From: Mobilitalea sp.
Lineage (GTDB): Bacteria > Bacillota_A > Clostridia > Lachnospirales > Lachnospiraceae
Direction of reading: 5' to 3'
Length of the DNA stretch: 21,380 bases
Assembly (NCBI GenBank): GCA_029974875.1
Contig: JARKQP010000600.1
Location: 1 to 21,380 of the forward strand
The translations under genes and the position numbers were made by a program. Below are positions 6,851 through 13,822 of this stretch, piece by piece; within the stretch, counting starts at the first letter, position 1, and every line of letters starts with the position of its first letter. The notes beneath the pieces are model-generated. The model did not search any database, was not told where the DNA came from, and worked only from the letters and a program-made list of their open reading frames with translations.

Positions 6851-8107
6851 TTACTCCACGGAAGGAAGCACCGGAACAAGAGCCTTCTCTGCCAATGCAC
6901 CGTGACCGATCTCACGTCTTCCCGGACCCCTGGAAGGCCTCGTCTCACCAACGGAATAGGAAGGGAAATTATAGTGGTGCATATATCTCTTGCTGGTATC
7001 ATTCTCATCAATACCGTCTAATCTCTGGATCTCAGCTAATGCCCCCAGGGTAGTAATTGTAAGCACCTGGGTCTGCCCGCGGGTGAACATGCCTGAACCG
7101 TGGGTCCTTGGCAGTACATCAATCTCAGCGGCAAGCTTGCGGATCTGGTCTACCTTCCTGCCGTCAGGGCGCTTCTGATCCTTTAAGATCATCTTGCGGA
7201 CCGTCTTCTTCTCGAATTTATAAATTGCTTCGCCAAGCAAAGGAAGCCATTCCGGATGCTCTTCCTCATAACGGGCAACTAATTTGTCGGTAATCTGCCT
7301 GATATTTTCTTCCCTGACCTGCTTCTCGTCTGTAAATACGGCCTCCTCCATCGCCTGCGGCGTGATGAAATTAACCATATCCTCATAGAGGTCAGCGGGT
7401 GTATCGCATACGATATAGGAATGCTTTGGCTTACCTACTTCAGCCACAATTGTATCAATGAATCCAATAATCTTCTGGTTTAATTCGTGTGCGGCAAAGA
7501 TAGCCTCGATCATCTTATCCTCCGAAACCTCTTCCGCTCCGGCCTCAATCATAATTACCTTCTCCCTGGTAGAGGCTACCGTAAGGGCTAAGGTGGACTG
7601 CTCCCTTTCCGCTGATGTAGGGTTAAATACCAGCTTACCGTCTACCATGCCGACCATAGTAGATGCAGTAGGCCCTTCAAAGGGAATATCAGAAATAGAG
7701 GCTGCAATTGCAGAGCCAAGCATGGCTGTCACCTCCGGGGAACAATCCTGGTCAACACATAATACCAGGTTATTCAGGGTAACATCATTTCTGTAATCCT
7801 TCGGGAATAAAGGTCTCATGGGACGGTCAATAACACGGGAGGTAAGCACCGAATTCTCAGATGCCTTTCCTTCCCTCTTAATGAAGCCTCCGGGAATCTT
7901 TCCCACGGCATATAGCTTTTCCTCATACTCTACACTTAAGGGGAAGAAATCAATCCCTTCCCTCGGCTTATCGGAAGCTGTTGCTGTTGATAATACAACG
8001 GTATCACCATAGTGCATTAAGGCTGCACCATTTGCCTGGGCTGCTACCCTGCCAATTTCGACGGTCAGAGTCCTGCCCGCCAATTCCATAGAAAAACTTT
8101 TGTACAT
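6851..8107 (-). CDS. pnp: PNPase N-terminal fragment (418 residues)
   Basis: This is what would be translated if the TAA at 6851 is real. It begins MYKSFSMELAGRTLTVEIG. It contains the first RNase PH core with the family segments RPLFPKDYRNDV and SVEYEEKLYAVGKIPGGF, the helical linker, and the start of the second core (RPDGRKVDQIRKLAAEID through GRREIGHGALAEKALVPVLP). It lacks the catalytic acidic residues and the KH and S1 RNA-binding domains. An in-frame ATG at 8176 would add 23 residues but has no homology and no good ribosome binding site, so I rejected it. Confidence 0.7.
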   Translation of the reverse strand: MYKSFSMELAGRTLTVEIGRVAAQANGAALMHYGDTVVLSTATASDKPREGIDFFPLSVEYEEKLYAVGKIPGGFIKREGKASENSVLTSRVIDRPMRPLFPKDYRNDVTLNNLVLCVDQDCSPEVTAMLGSAIAASISDIPFEGPTASTMVGMVDGKLVFNPTSAEREQSTLALTVASTREKVIMIEAGAEEVSEDKMIEAIFAAHELNQKIIGFIDTIVAEVGKPKHSYIVCDTPADLYEDMVNFITPQAMEEAVFTDEKQVREENIRQITDKLVARYEEEHPEWLPLLGEAIYKFEKKTVRKMILKDQKRPDGRKVDQIRKLAAEIDVLPRTHGSGMFTRGQTQVLTITTLGALAEIQRLDGIDENDTSKRYMHHYNFPSYSVGETRPSRGPGRREIGHGALAEKALVPVLPSVE

Positions 8108-8199
8108 ATATTCTAATCTCCTTTTCTCTTTGGACAAGGGAGCCGGATCCTTCACAAAGGTATTGAAAGAACCCACAATTGAATCCCATGTCTTTTACT

Positions 8200-8293
8200 A
8201 GAGTCGGAGGAACCGAAACAACTGAAAAACCCACCGGTACCTTTCCCGCCCGATAACCTTTTCAGAAGTCTCGGGTTGTCCTCCCGCCACTCT
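8200..8293 (-). ncRNA. Branched leader RNA of pnp (predicted)
   Basis: Read leftward, AGAGT-GG-CGG-G-AGGA (8279-8293) pairs with TCCTCCGACTCT (8200-8211), closing two inner stems: CCCGA/TCGGG (8271-8275 with 8249-8253) and ACCG/CGGT (8235-8238 with 8212-8215). This gives a three-way junction that begins almost at the predicted transcript start near 8295. PNPase mRNA is autoregulated through a 5' hairpin in E. coli, so this could serve a similar purpose. I do not recognise it as a named RNA family. It was folded by eye only. Confidence 0.4.
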
Positions 8294-8301
8294 GATTTTA
8301 T

Positions 8302-8310
8302 ATTATACCA
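8302..8310 (-). promoter_or_regulatory. Extended -10 promoter of pnp
   Basis: The minus strand reads TGG-TATAAT, an extended -10 (TGN) with a consensus hexamer. No good -35 is found 17-18 bp upstream, as is common for extended -10 promoters. It leaves a leader of about 190 nt before the start codon at 8107. Confidence 0.55.
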
Positions 8311-8414
8311 TTATTATTACCAATATGCTACAATTATTTTCATAGAAATAACCAGAAATAACTCTTTGTGTAAACATTTGTGAAAATTCAAAATCCATTG
8401 TGCAGTTTGCCAGG

Positions 8415-8455
8415 CTACAAAACAAAGCTGCGCAAGAGATATTTTCACGCAGCTT
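8415..8455 (-). terminator. Intrinsic terminator of the sugar transporter operon
   Basis: On the minus strand AAGCTGCG (8448-8455) pairs with CGCAGCTT (8425-8432) across a 15-nt loop and is followed by TGTTTTGT. It lies about 75 bp downstream of the last permease stop and upstream of the pnp promoter. In the whole 8108-8528 gap I see only this, the pnp promoter and the pnp leader. Confidence 0.7.
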
Positions 8456-8528
8456 CATTTTCTCCAATTCCTGCTACTTCTATACTATTACTCCCCATAG
8501 TAACCATATCAGCTATCATACATTTTTT

Positions 8529-9548
8529 CTAACTCGTCTTTACCTTCCTGGAAGCTAATACGCTCTGCAGGATTATGAAAAACGCCAGCAAAACCGCAAT
8601 CGTGATCTTCGTCCACCAGGAGGATAGGGTTCCCTGGAAGGTGATGAAGGTTTCAATCGTCCCTTTGATCAGGACACCGAACAGGCTTCCGAAGACATTA
8701 CCGACGCCTCCGGTTAATAAGGCCCCTCCAATGACCGAGGATGCGATGGCCTCCATCTCAAAGCCCTTTGCCTGCTCCACGAAGCCGGCACAGGTATTCA
8801 GGCAGAATAAGAAGCCCGCAAAGGTGCCTAACACTCCATTGAGGGCATAGACCTTCAGCTTTGTCCTCCTGATATTGATCCCCATCATAAGAGCAGATTG
8901 TTCATTCCCTCCCACCGCGTAAACCGAGCGTCCGAACTTCGTGAACTTTAAGACCACAAAAAACAAGACCATAATGAGCAGCGCCAGCACCACGCTTGGG
9001 TAGAGGTAAGGATAGATCATTACCCCTTTCCGGTTCACCGAACCGCCAAAGGGAAAATATATTTTTGCATTTGCCCATTTTAAGAACAGTTCATTTTTTA
9101 TACTGATCATGTCCGTACTGATTACCGCAGTCATGCCCCTTGCGAAGAACAATCCTGCCAGGGTTACGATAAAGGGCTGGATCTTTAAATAGGCAATGAG
9201 CCAGCCCTGTACTAATCCGTACAGCAGCCCTACCACCAATACAATGACCAATGCCGGGACAGCCCCCATTCCCTTGATTTCCATCATCCAGGCCAGGAGC
9301 ATACAGGTCATGGCAATGACTGATCCGACGGAGATATCGATGCCTCCCGTTATAATTACCATGGTCATACCGGTTGCCGCTACGATTAACCCCGCGTTGC
9401 TGATAAATAAATTAAGGAATACCTGGAGCTTTCCAAAATTCTTATCCTGAAACACCACCATGCCGGCCAGGTACATCACAATGAAAAGGCCGATTGTAAT
9501 CAGCAAAAGGAATTGCTTGCTATCCATTTTCTTTATTCTGAAATTCAT
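8529..9548 (-). CDS. yjfF: Sugar ABC transporter permease, YjfF-like
   Basis: This 339-residue integral membrane protein belongs to the BPD_transp_2 permease family (RbsC/MglC/YjfF group). It has many hydrophobic helices and the family segments VAATGMTMVIITGGIDISVGS and IASSVIGGALLTGGVGNVFGS. Length and order match the second permease of the E. coli YtfQRT-YjfF galactofuranose importer. The start codon shares one base with the stop of the preceding permease gene, and the junction region carries GAGGTGG as a ribosome binding site. The two permeases presumably form a heterodimeric channel with the YtfR-like ATPase. Substrate assignment rests on the overall set, especially the binding protein. 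Confidence 0.85.
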   Translation of the reverse strand: MNFRIKKMDSKQFLLLITIGLFIVMYLAGMVVFQDKNFGKLQVFLNLFISNAGLIVAATGMTMVIITGGIDISVGSVIAMTCMLLAWMMEIKGMGAVPALVIVLVVGLLYGLVQGWLIAYLKIQPFIVTLAGLFFARGMTAVISTDMISIKNELFLKWANAKIYFPFGGSVNRKGVMIYPYLYPSVVLALLIMVLFFVVLKFTKFGRSVYAVGGNEQSALMMGINIRRTKLKVYALNGVLGTFAGFLFCLNTCAGFVEQAKGFEMEAIASSVIGGALLTGGVGNVFGSLFGVLIKGTIETFITFQGTLSSWWTKITIAVLLAFFIILQSVLASRKVKTS

Positions 9549-10612
9549 TATGCCACCTCTTTTCCGGTCTGCGCAACCAGGAATCTTCCTTTTAAGTTCC
9601 TAAGCATCCTCTTTAGCTCAGGGGATTGCAAAGCAACAATCAGAATGACTACAATTGCCTTATAAACATAGAGCTGGTCCGCCGAAACCTTCATCGCATA
9701 TAGGGTGGTAGTCAGGGCCTGGATCGTAACCGCACCGATGACGCTTCCCAGCAAGGAGAATTTACCGCCTCCCAGGCTGTTTCCGCCCAGGGCCACCGCC
9801 AAAATAGCATCCAATTCAATATTAAGCCCCGCATTGTTGGCATCGATGGAATAAACACGGGATGTGATGATCAGTCCCGCAATACCGGAACACAGTCCGC
9901 AGAAGGTATAGGTAAGGAATTTAATCATCGTGGAATTAAGGCCTACCAGCCTGGCGGCCTTGGCATTGATGCCAACCGTTTGGATATACAGCCCCAGTGC
10001 CGTCCTCTTAAGCAAAAGCATCGTTACAAGGATACAGAGGATTGCCACAAAGACCGGCGTCGGCAGGGGTATTCCCGGAATAAAGCTTCCCAGCTGTTTA
10101 AAATGGTCCACCCTGAGGTATAAAATCTGACCCTTTGTAATCAACTGGGCAATTCCCCGCCCTGCCGTATACAGGATCAAGGTGGCTACCATTGGCTGGA
10201 TCCTCATCTTAGCCACCAGAAAACCATTCCAGGCTCCTAACAAAGCCCCCACCGCAATTGCGGCAATGACACCCAAAAGATAGGGGATATGGTAAAAGTT
10301 CGTGCTGGTCTGTCCGCCGCCAAGAATAAAGATGGCTGCCGCTCCTGATACAGCGCTGACCGCCCCCACTGAAATGTCCGTCCCGCCGGAAGCTGCCACA
10401 ACCAGGGTCATACCGATTGATAAAATCACCAGCTCGCTGGAGCGGTTAATAATGTCCACAATATAACCGTAAAACACGCCATTCTTAATTGTTATTTCAA
10501 AAAAGCTGGGGGTTTTGATAACATTTACCAACAATACGACCGCCAGACACAGAAGAGGGAGAAATAACCGGTATCCCGTTATTTTTATCACTATATGTTT
10601 CATCCTACTCAT
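9548..10612 (-). CDS. ytfT: Sugar ABC transporter permease, YtfT-like
   Basis: This 354-residue BPD_transp_2 family permease has an N-terminal helix (YRLFLPLLCLAVVLLVNVI), the family segments LVVAASGGTDISVGAVSA and LDAILAVALGGNSLGGG, and a C-terminal basic tail. I take the ATG at 10612: GGGAGG lies 8 nt upstream and the gene overlaps the end of the ATPase gene by 8 bp, which suggests coupled translation. Together with the next gene it makes the two-permease arrangement typical of YtfT/YjfF systems; RbsC-type systems normally have a single permease gene. Confidence 0.85.
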   Translation of the reverse strand: MSRMKHIVIKITGYRLFLPLLCLAVVLLVNVIKTPSFFEITIKNGVFYGYIVDIINRSSELVILSIGMTLVVAASGGTDISVGAVSAVSGAAAIFILGGGQTSTNFYHIPYLLGVIAAIAVGALLGAWNGFLVAKMRIQPMVATLILYTAGRGIAQLITKGQILYLRVDHFKQLGSFIPGIPLPTPVFVAILCILVTMLLLKRTALGLYIQTVGINAKAARLVGLNSTMIKFLTYTFCGLCSGIAGLIITSRVYSIDANNAGLNIELDAILAVALGGNSLGGGKFSLLGSVIGAVTIQALTTTLYAMKVSADQLYVYKAIVVILIVALQSPELKRMLRNLKGRFLVAQTGKEVA

Positions 10613-12134
10613 TTACAGCACCTCCCGCGATTGCCCTCATAATGCCATCCTGGCCCAATTGCTCTTCCAAAAGCTCACCTACCATGGACCTGTCACGCAA
10701 CACCACCATCCTGCTGCAGGTCCGGAGCATTTCTTCAATCTCCGAGGATATGAACATGACTGCCATCCCCTCCTGGGACAGCTGTACCACAAGCTTTTGG
10801 ATCTCTGCCTTGGTACCCACATCAATGCCCCTGGTCGGTTCGTCAAGGATTAAAAAGTCCGGATTATTTAACAGCCATCTTCCCAGAATTACCTTCTGCT
10901 GGTTTCCGCCGCTAAGCTGCTTGATGGGAACCTCACGGTCCGAGGTCTTTATTTTCAAAAGCTCAATATATTTGTCAGTAAATTCCTCCTGTTCCTTCCT
11001 GCTAAGCAACCGGAACATGCCCCTCTTTGCCTGAAGGGCAATAATGATGTTCTCCCGTACCGAGAGCTCGGCAATAATCCCCTCTTCCTTCCTATCTTCA
11101 GGTAAATATCCCATTCCAGCCCTCATGGCATCAATCGGCGCCCCAAACAGCACCTTTCTTCCCTTTACCTGCAGTTCGCCTGTATCCGCCTTATCCGCAC
11201 CATAGATCGTCCGGGCAAGCTCAGAACGTCCGGAGCCCAATAAACCGGTTAACCCGATTACTTCACCCTTATGTATGTTCAAATTAAAGGGCTTAATTGT
11301 TCCGCTGTGGCTCAGCTGCTTTGCCGAAATCAGCACTTCACCGGAGGCAGCGGCCTGATTCCCACTGCTCTTTTTGATTGCGGCCAGATCATCAAAATCC
11401 TTACCCATCATTTTAGCAACCAGCTGGACCCTTGGGAGCTTCCCTACCTCGAATTCTCCTACCAGCCCGCCGTTGCGAAGCACTGTAATCCTGTCACAGA
11501 CCTCATAGACCTGCTCCAGAAAGTGGGTAACAAATATGATTCCAACTCCCTTTGCTTTCAGATGCCTCATCAGGTGAAATAATTTTTCCACCTCGTTATC
11601 ATCGAGGGAGGAGGTCGGTTCGTCAAGAATCAGAACCTTTGCTGACATATCAACGGCCCTTGCAATGGCTATCATCTGTTGAACTGCCAGGGAGTAGTTC
11701 TCCAGCCCTATGGCAACATCTATATCGATATCCAAATTCATGAGAATTTCTTTGGATTTTTTATTCATTGTTTTCCAGTCAATCATCCCTCTTTTCATCG
11801 GCTCCCTGCCGATAAAGAGGTTCTCTGCCACCGTAAGGTTCGGGCATAGATTCACTTCCTGGTACACCGTACTGATCCCGTTTTCCTGTGCTTCATGGGG
11901 GGATTTATTTATAATGGGCTCCTTTTTATCGGTCACCCTGATCTCCCCGGCTTCAAATTCCTCAACGCCGGTCAGAACTTTTATTAATGTGGATTTACCG
12001 GCACCGTTCTCGCCCATTAATGCATGTATTTCCCCTGTACGCAATGTAAAGTCTACATCTGACAGGGCAACCACACCGGGGAAATTCTTACTGATATGCC
12101 GCATCGTTAATATAACCTTATTTCCATCTTCCAT
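10605..12134 (-). CDS. ytfR: Sugar ABC transporter ATPase with two nucleotide-binding domains, YtfR-like
   Basis: This 509-residue duplicated ATPase belongs to the MglA/RbsA/YtfR class. Domain 1 has Walker A GENGAGKST (41-49), a degenerate signature (YSLAVQQMIAIARAVD) and Walker B VLILDEPTSSLD. Domain 2 has a degenerate Walker A (GLLGSGRSE), a canonical LSGGNQQKVILGRW and Walker B FLILDEPTRGID. One intact and one degenerate site is normal for this class. The degenerate YS-x-AxQQ signature is as I recall it in E. coli YtfR. The start follows AAAGGATGGAG. It is separated from the binding-protein gene by about 390 bp holding a terminator-like hairpin and a tandem repeat, so it may be made in lower amounts than the binding protein. 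Confidence 0.88.
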   Translation of the reverse strand: MEDGNKVILTMRHISKNFPGVVALSDVDFTLRTGEIHALMGENGAGKSTLIKVLTGVEEFEAGEIRVTDKKEPIINKSPHEAQENGISTVYQEVNLCPNLTVAENLFIGREPMKRGMIDWKTMNKKSKEILMNLDIDIDVAIGLENYSLAVQQMIAIARAVDMSAKVLILDEPTSSLDDNEVEKLFHLMRHLKAKGVGIIFVTHFLEQVYEVCDRITVLRNGGLVGEFEVGKLPRVQLVAKMMGKDFDDLAAIKKSSGNQAAASGEVLISAKQLSHSGTIKPFNLNIHKGEVIGLTGLLGSGRSELARTIYGADKADTGELQVKGRKVLFGAPIDAMRAGMGYLPEDRKEEGIIAELSVRENIIIALQAKRGMFRLLSRKEQEEFTDKYIELLKIKTSDREVPIKQLSGGNQQKVILGRWLLNNPDFLILDEPTRGIDVGTKAEIQKLVVQLSQEGMAVMFISSEIEEMLRTCSRMVVLRDRSMVGELLEEQLGQDGIMRAIAGGAVNE

Positions 12135-12206
12135 GTGGACTCCATCCTTTCACTGTCCTAGCTTATCCAGGGCAAAACGAAACTGCAGGCCGCTCCCATG
12201 CAGGCG

Positions 12207-12312
12207 GCTCATTTACTGTGGGCAAACCGCTTCAATAGGTTGCTTCACTTGTCATGAGCAAACACTTCAATATGCTGCTTCACTTGTTATGAGTAAATCT
12301 GCTTCAATGTGC
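12207..12312. repeat. Three tandem copies of a 34-37 bp intergenic repeat
   Basis: Copies lie at about 12207-12240, 12241-12275 and 12276-12312. Shared blocks are CTTCAATA/G, TGCTTCACTTGT and ATGAG-AAA; copies 2 and 3 are clearly similar and copy 1 is diverged. The repeat sits in the untranslated region between the binding-protein and ATPase genes. It is non-coding and directly adjacent rather than spacer-separated, so it is not a CRISPR array. Confidence 0.65.
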
Positions 12313-12327
12313 TGTTCCTGCCCTGAA

Positions 12328-12387
12328 TAAAAATGGGTGTGTACGCGGGAATTTTATGTATGCTCATTCAGTCCCAGCGTAACACAC
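12328..12387 (-). terminator. Terminator or attenuator after the binding-protein gene
   Basis: The minus strand forms GGGTGTGTTACGCTGGGA paired with TTCCCGCGTACACACCC, with two bulges, followed by ATTTTTATTC. It lies about 140 bp after the binding-protein stop and 190 bp before the ATPase start. Partial termination here would give more binding protein than permease, a common stoichiometry for such systems. Confidence 0.65.
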
Positions 12388-12446
12388 CCTTAAACCACAC
12401 TTATCCGTTAATATAAGCTATGAGAAACTATTCTTTAGCCTCCCGG

Positions 12447-12482
12447 AAAAGGCGCTGCTTTTGCTCCGTGCAGGGTGCGCCC
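12447..12482 (-). terminator. Short hairpin just after the binding-protein stop
   Basis: GGCGC (12477-12481 on the minus strand) pairs with GCGCC (12451-12455), with a possible inner TGC/GCA pairing, and is followed by TTTTCC. It is weaker than the hairpin at 12328-12387 and may instead protect the 3' end of the binding-protein transcript. Confidence 0.35.
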
Positions 12483-12526
12483 TAAGGGGCATACCATCTA
12501 CAGAAACATGCTTTGTTCCTGATCTA

Positions 12527-13594
12527 TTAATATGCACGCGTAGGTTTAATCTCAGCTGCTGTTTCAGCCGGGAACACGCCCTCATCTACATATTGAAGCT
12601 TATCTACTGTTTCGCCTTTTTCTAATTTCTGTATAATCTCAGCTACACGTGGTCCGTGTAAAGGATTGCATTCAATTGATACGTTCATAGCTCCTTCGAT
12701 CATTGCATCAAAGGCTGCTGCCACTGCGTCAAAGGATACAATTATGATGTCCCCGTCAGGACCGCAGGTCTTACCGGCTGCTTTGATGGCGTCAATCGCA
12801 CCAAATGCCATATTATCGTTTTCAGCAATTACCACATCAATATCATCATAGGATTTTAAGAAGGACTCCATAACCTCCTGGCCCTTGGATTGGGTGAACT
12901 CACCGGTCTGTTTCTCCAGCATGGTCCAGTTCGGATATGCGGCCATCTTTTCAGCAAAGCCATCGGTACGTCCGATTTGGGCGGAGGATCCAATGGTGCC
13001 CTGCAGGGTTACGATATTAATCTGCTCCTCTGCCCTGCCCTTGCTGTCCAAATAACCAGCCAGCCATTCCACTGCATTGTAGCCCTCCTGTAAGAAGTTT
13101 GAGCCAACCCATGCGGTAAATAAGCTGTCATCCGATACATCGATCATACGGTCTACAATAATAACCGGAATGCCGGCTTCCTTTGCTTCCTGTAACACGG
13201 TGTCCCAACCGGTCTCTGTAACCGGCGCTATTACAATATAATCTACATCCTGCTGGATAAAATTACGGACTGCCTTAATCTGATTCTCCTGCTTCTGCTG
13301 TGCATCATCAAAAATCAGCTGATATCCGTTTCCTTCTGAGAAGGTTGACTTCATTGATTCCGTGTTAGCGGTACGCCAGTCAGATTCAGCACCAACCTGT
13401 GAGAAGCCCACTACCACCGGGCCATCCCCCGCTGCACCTGCATCATCGCTTGTGCCAGAAGCGCCATCACTGCTTTCCTTGCCCTGATCCTTATCCTGTC
13501 CAACTGTACTCTTCGCACCATTACCGCAGGCTGCCAGGGAAACTACCATCATAAGTGCCGCAAGTAATGCAACGAATCTTTTAAACCTCTTCAT
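12527..13594 (-). CDS. ytfQ: Sugar-binding lipoprotein, YtfQ-like (galactofuranose type)
   Basis: This 355-residue periplasmic-binding-protein family member (Peripla_BP_4) is tethered as a lipoprotein. I start it at 13594 (MKRFKRFVALLAALMM), with AGGAGG 9 nt upstream, rather than at the longer in-frame ATG at 13657. The signal peptide ends in a SLAAC lipobox with Cys23 as the lipidation site. The mature part closely follows E. coli YtfQ as I recall it: GFSQVGAESDWRTANTES, DAQQKQENQIKAVRNFI, TETGWDTVLQEAKEAGIPV, and TLQGTIGSSAQIGRTDGFAE. The E. coli protein binds galactofuranose, so that is the likeliest ligand; another furanose is possible. It is the first transport gene after the kinase/regulator pair and has its own promoter. 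Confidence 0.88.
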   Translation of the reverse strand: MKRFKRFVALLAALMMVVSLAACGNGAKSTVGQDKDQGKESSDGASGTSDDAGAAGDGPVVVGFSQVGAESDWRTANTESMKSTFSEGNGYQLIFDDAQQKQENQIKAVRNFIQQDVDYIVIAPVTETGWDTVLQEAKEAGIPVIIVDRMIDVSDDSLFTAWVGSNFLQEGYNAVEWLAGYLDSKGRAEEQINIVTLQGTIGSSAQIGRTDGFAEKMAAYPNWTMLEKQTGEFTQSKGQEVMESFLKSYDDIDVVIAENDNMAFGAIDAIKAAGKTCGPDGDIIIVSFDAVAAAFDAMIEGAMNVSIECNPLHGPRVAEIIQKLEKGETVDKLQYVDEGVFPAETAAEIKPTRAY

Positions 13595-13730
13595 AATCCA
13601 TATCCTCCTAAAATATTTTATTTGTGCGTATGCATAGAAGCTACACAGGCGCACCATACTATGCCTGCAAGCAGCTGTCAGGAAGCCTGTATCCTATCCC
13701 GGGCTTTCCCCGATTGCTGTTTGCGTAATC

Positions 13731-13759
13731 ATCATATAAAATTTTCATTTTCCAAACAA
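13731..13759 (-). promoter_or_regulatory. Predicted promoter of the sugar transporter genes
   Basis: On the minus strand TTGTTT (13754-13759), a 17-bp spacer and TATGAT (13731-13736) lie about 140 bp upstream of the binding-protein start. The -35 is imperfect, as expected for an activator-dependent promoter. Confidence 0.5.
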
Positions 13760-13767
13760 TGCAAATT

Positions 13768-13780
13768 CTATGGAACATAG
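13768..13780. promoter_or_regulatory. Candidate operator palindrome upstream of the transporter promoter
   Basis: CTATG-GAA-CATAG is a perfect 5-3-5 inverted repeat, 8 bp upstream of the predicted -35. That is a suitable position for an activator such as the YesN-type regulator. AraC-family proteins more often use direct repeats, so the assignment is tentative. Confidence 0.35.
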
Positions 13781-13822
13781 TTCATTTTTTTACTTCCCAT
13801 CCTTCAAAATTACACTATTTTT

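Larger units (their letters stand above)
6017..8107 (-). pseudogene. pnp: pnp, polynucleotide phosphorylase, interrupted by an in-frame stop
   Basis: The frame from the ATG at 8107 (behind AAAAGGAGATT) to the TAA at 6017-6019 would encode 696 residues, normal for PNPase, a phosphorolytic 3'-5' exoribonuclease. Domain order is complete: first RNase PH core, helical linker, second RNase PH core, KH and S1 domains. Codon 419 (6851-6853) is TAA, where homologues have Glu: PVLPSVE-stop-FPFAIRTVSEVLESN, compared with the usual PS-E-EFP. The frame is unchanged across the stop, so a single G-to-T substitution in a GAA codon would explain it. The catalytic-site segment TDIQGLEDFFGDMDFKVAG lies downstream of the stop, so the truncated product should lack activity. 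A sequencing error is a real alternative. rpsO, the usual neighbour, is about 10.7 kb away. Confidence 0.85.

Noticed and set aside
6851..6853. Programmed stop-codon readthrough or recoding in pnp
   Set aside because: TAA is the least leaky stop, no stimulatory structure is evident, and PNPase is not known to be recoded. A mutation or sequencing error is simpler.
12207..12312. Possible short CRISPR array
   Set aside because: The units adjoin with no unique spacers, differ from each other and have no cas genes nearby. It is a simple tandem repeat.
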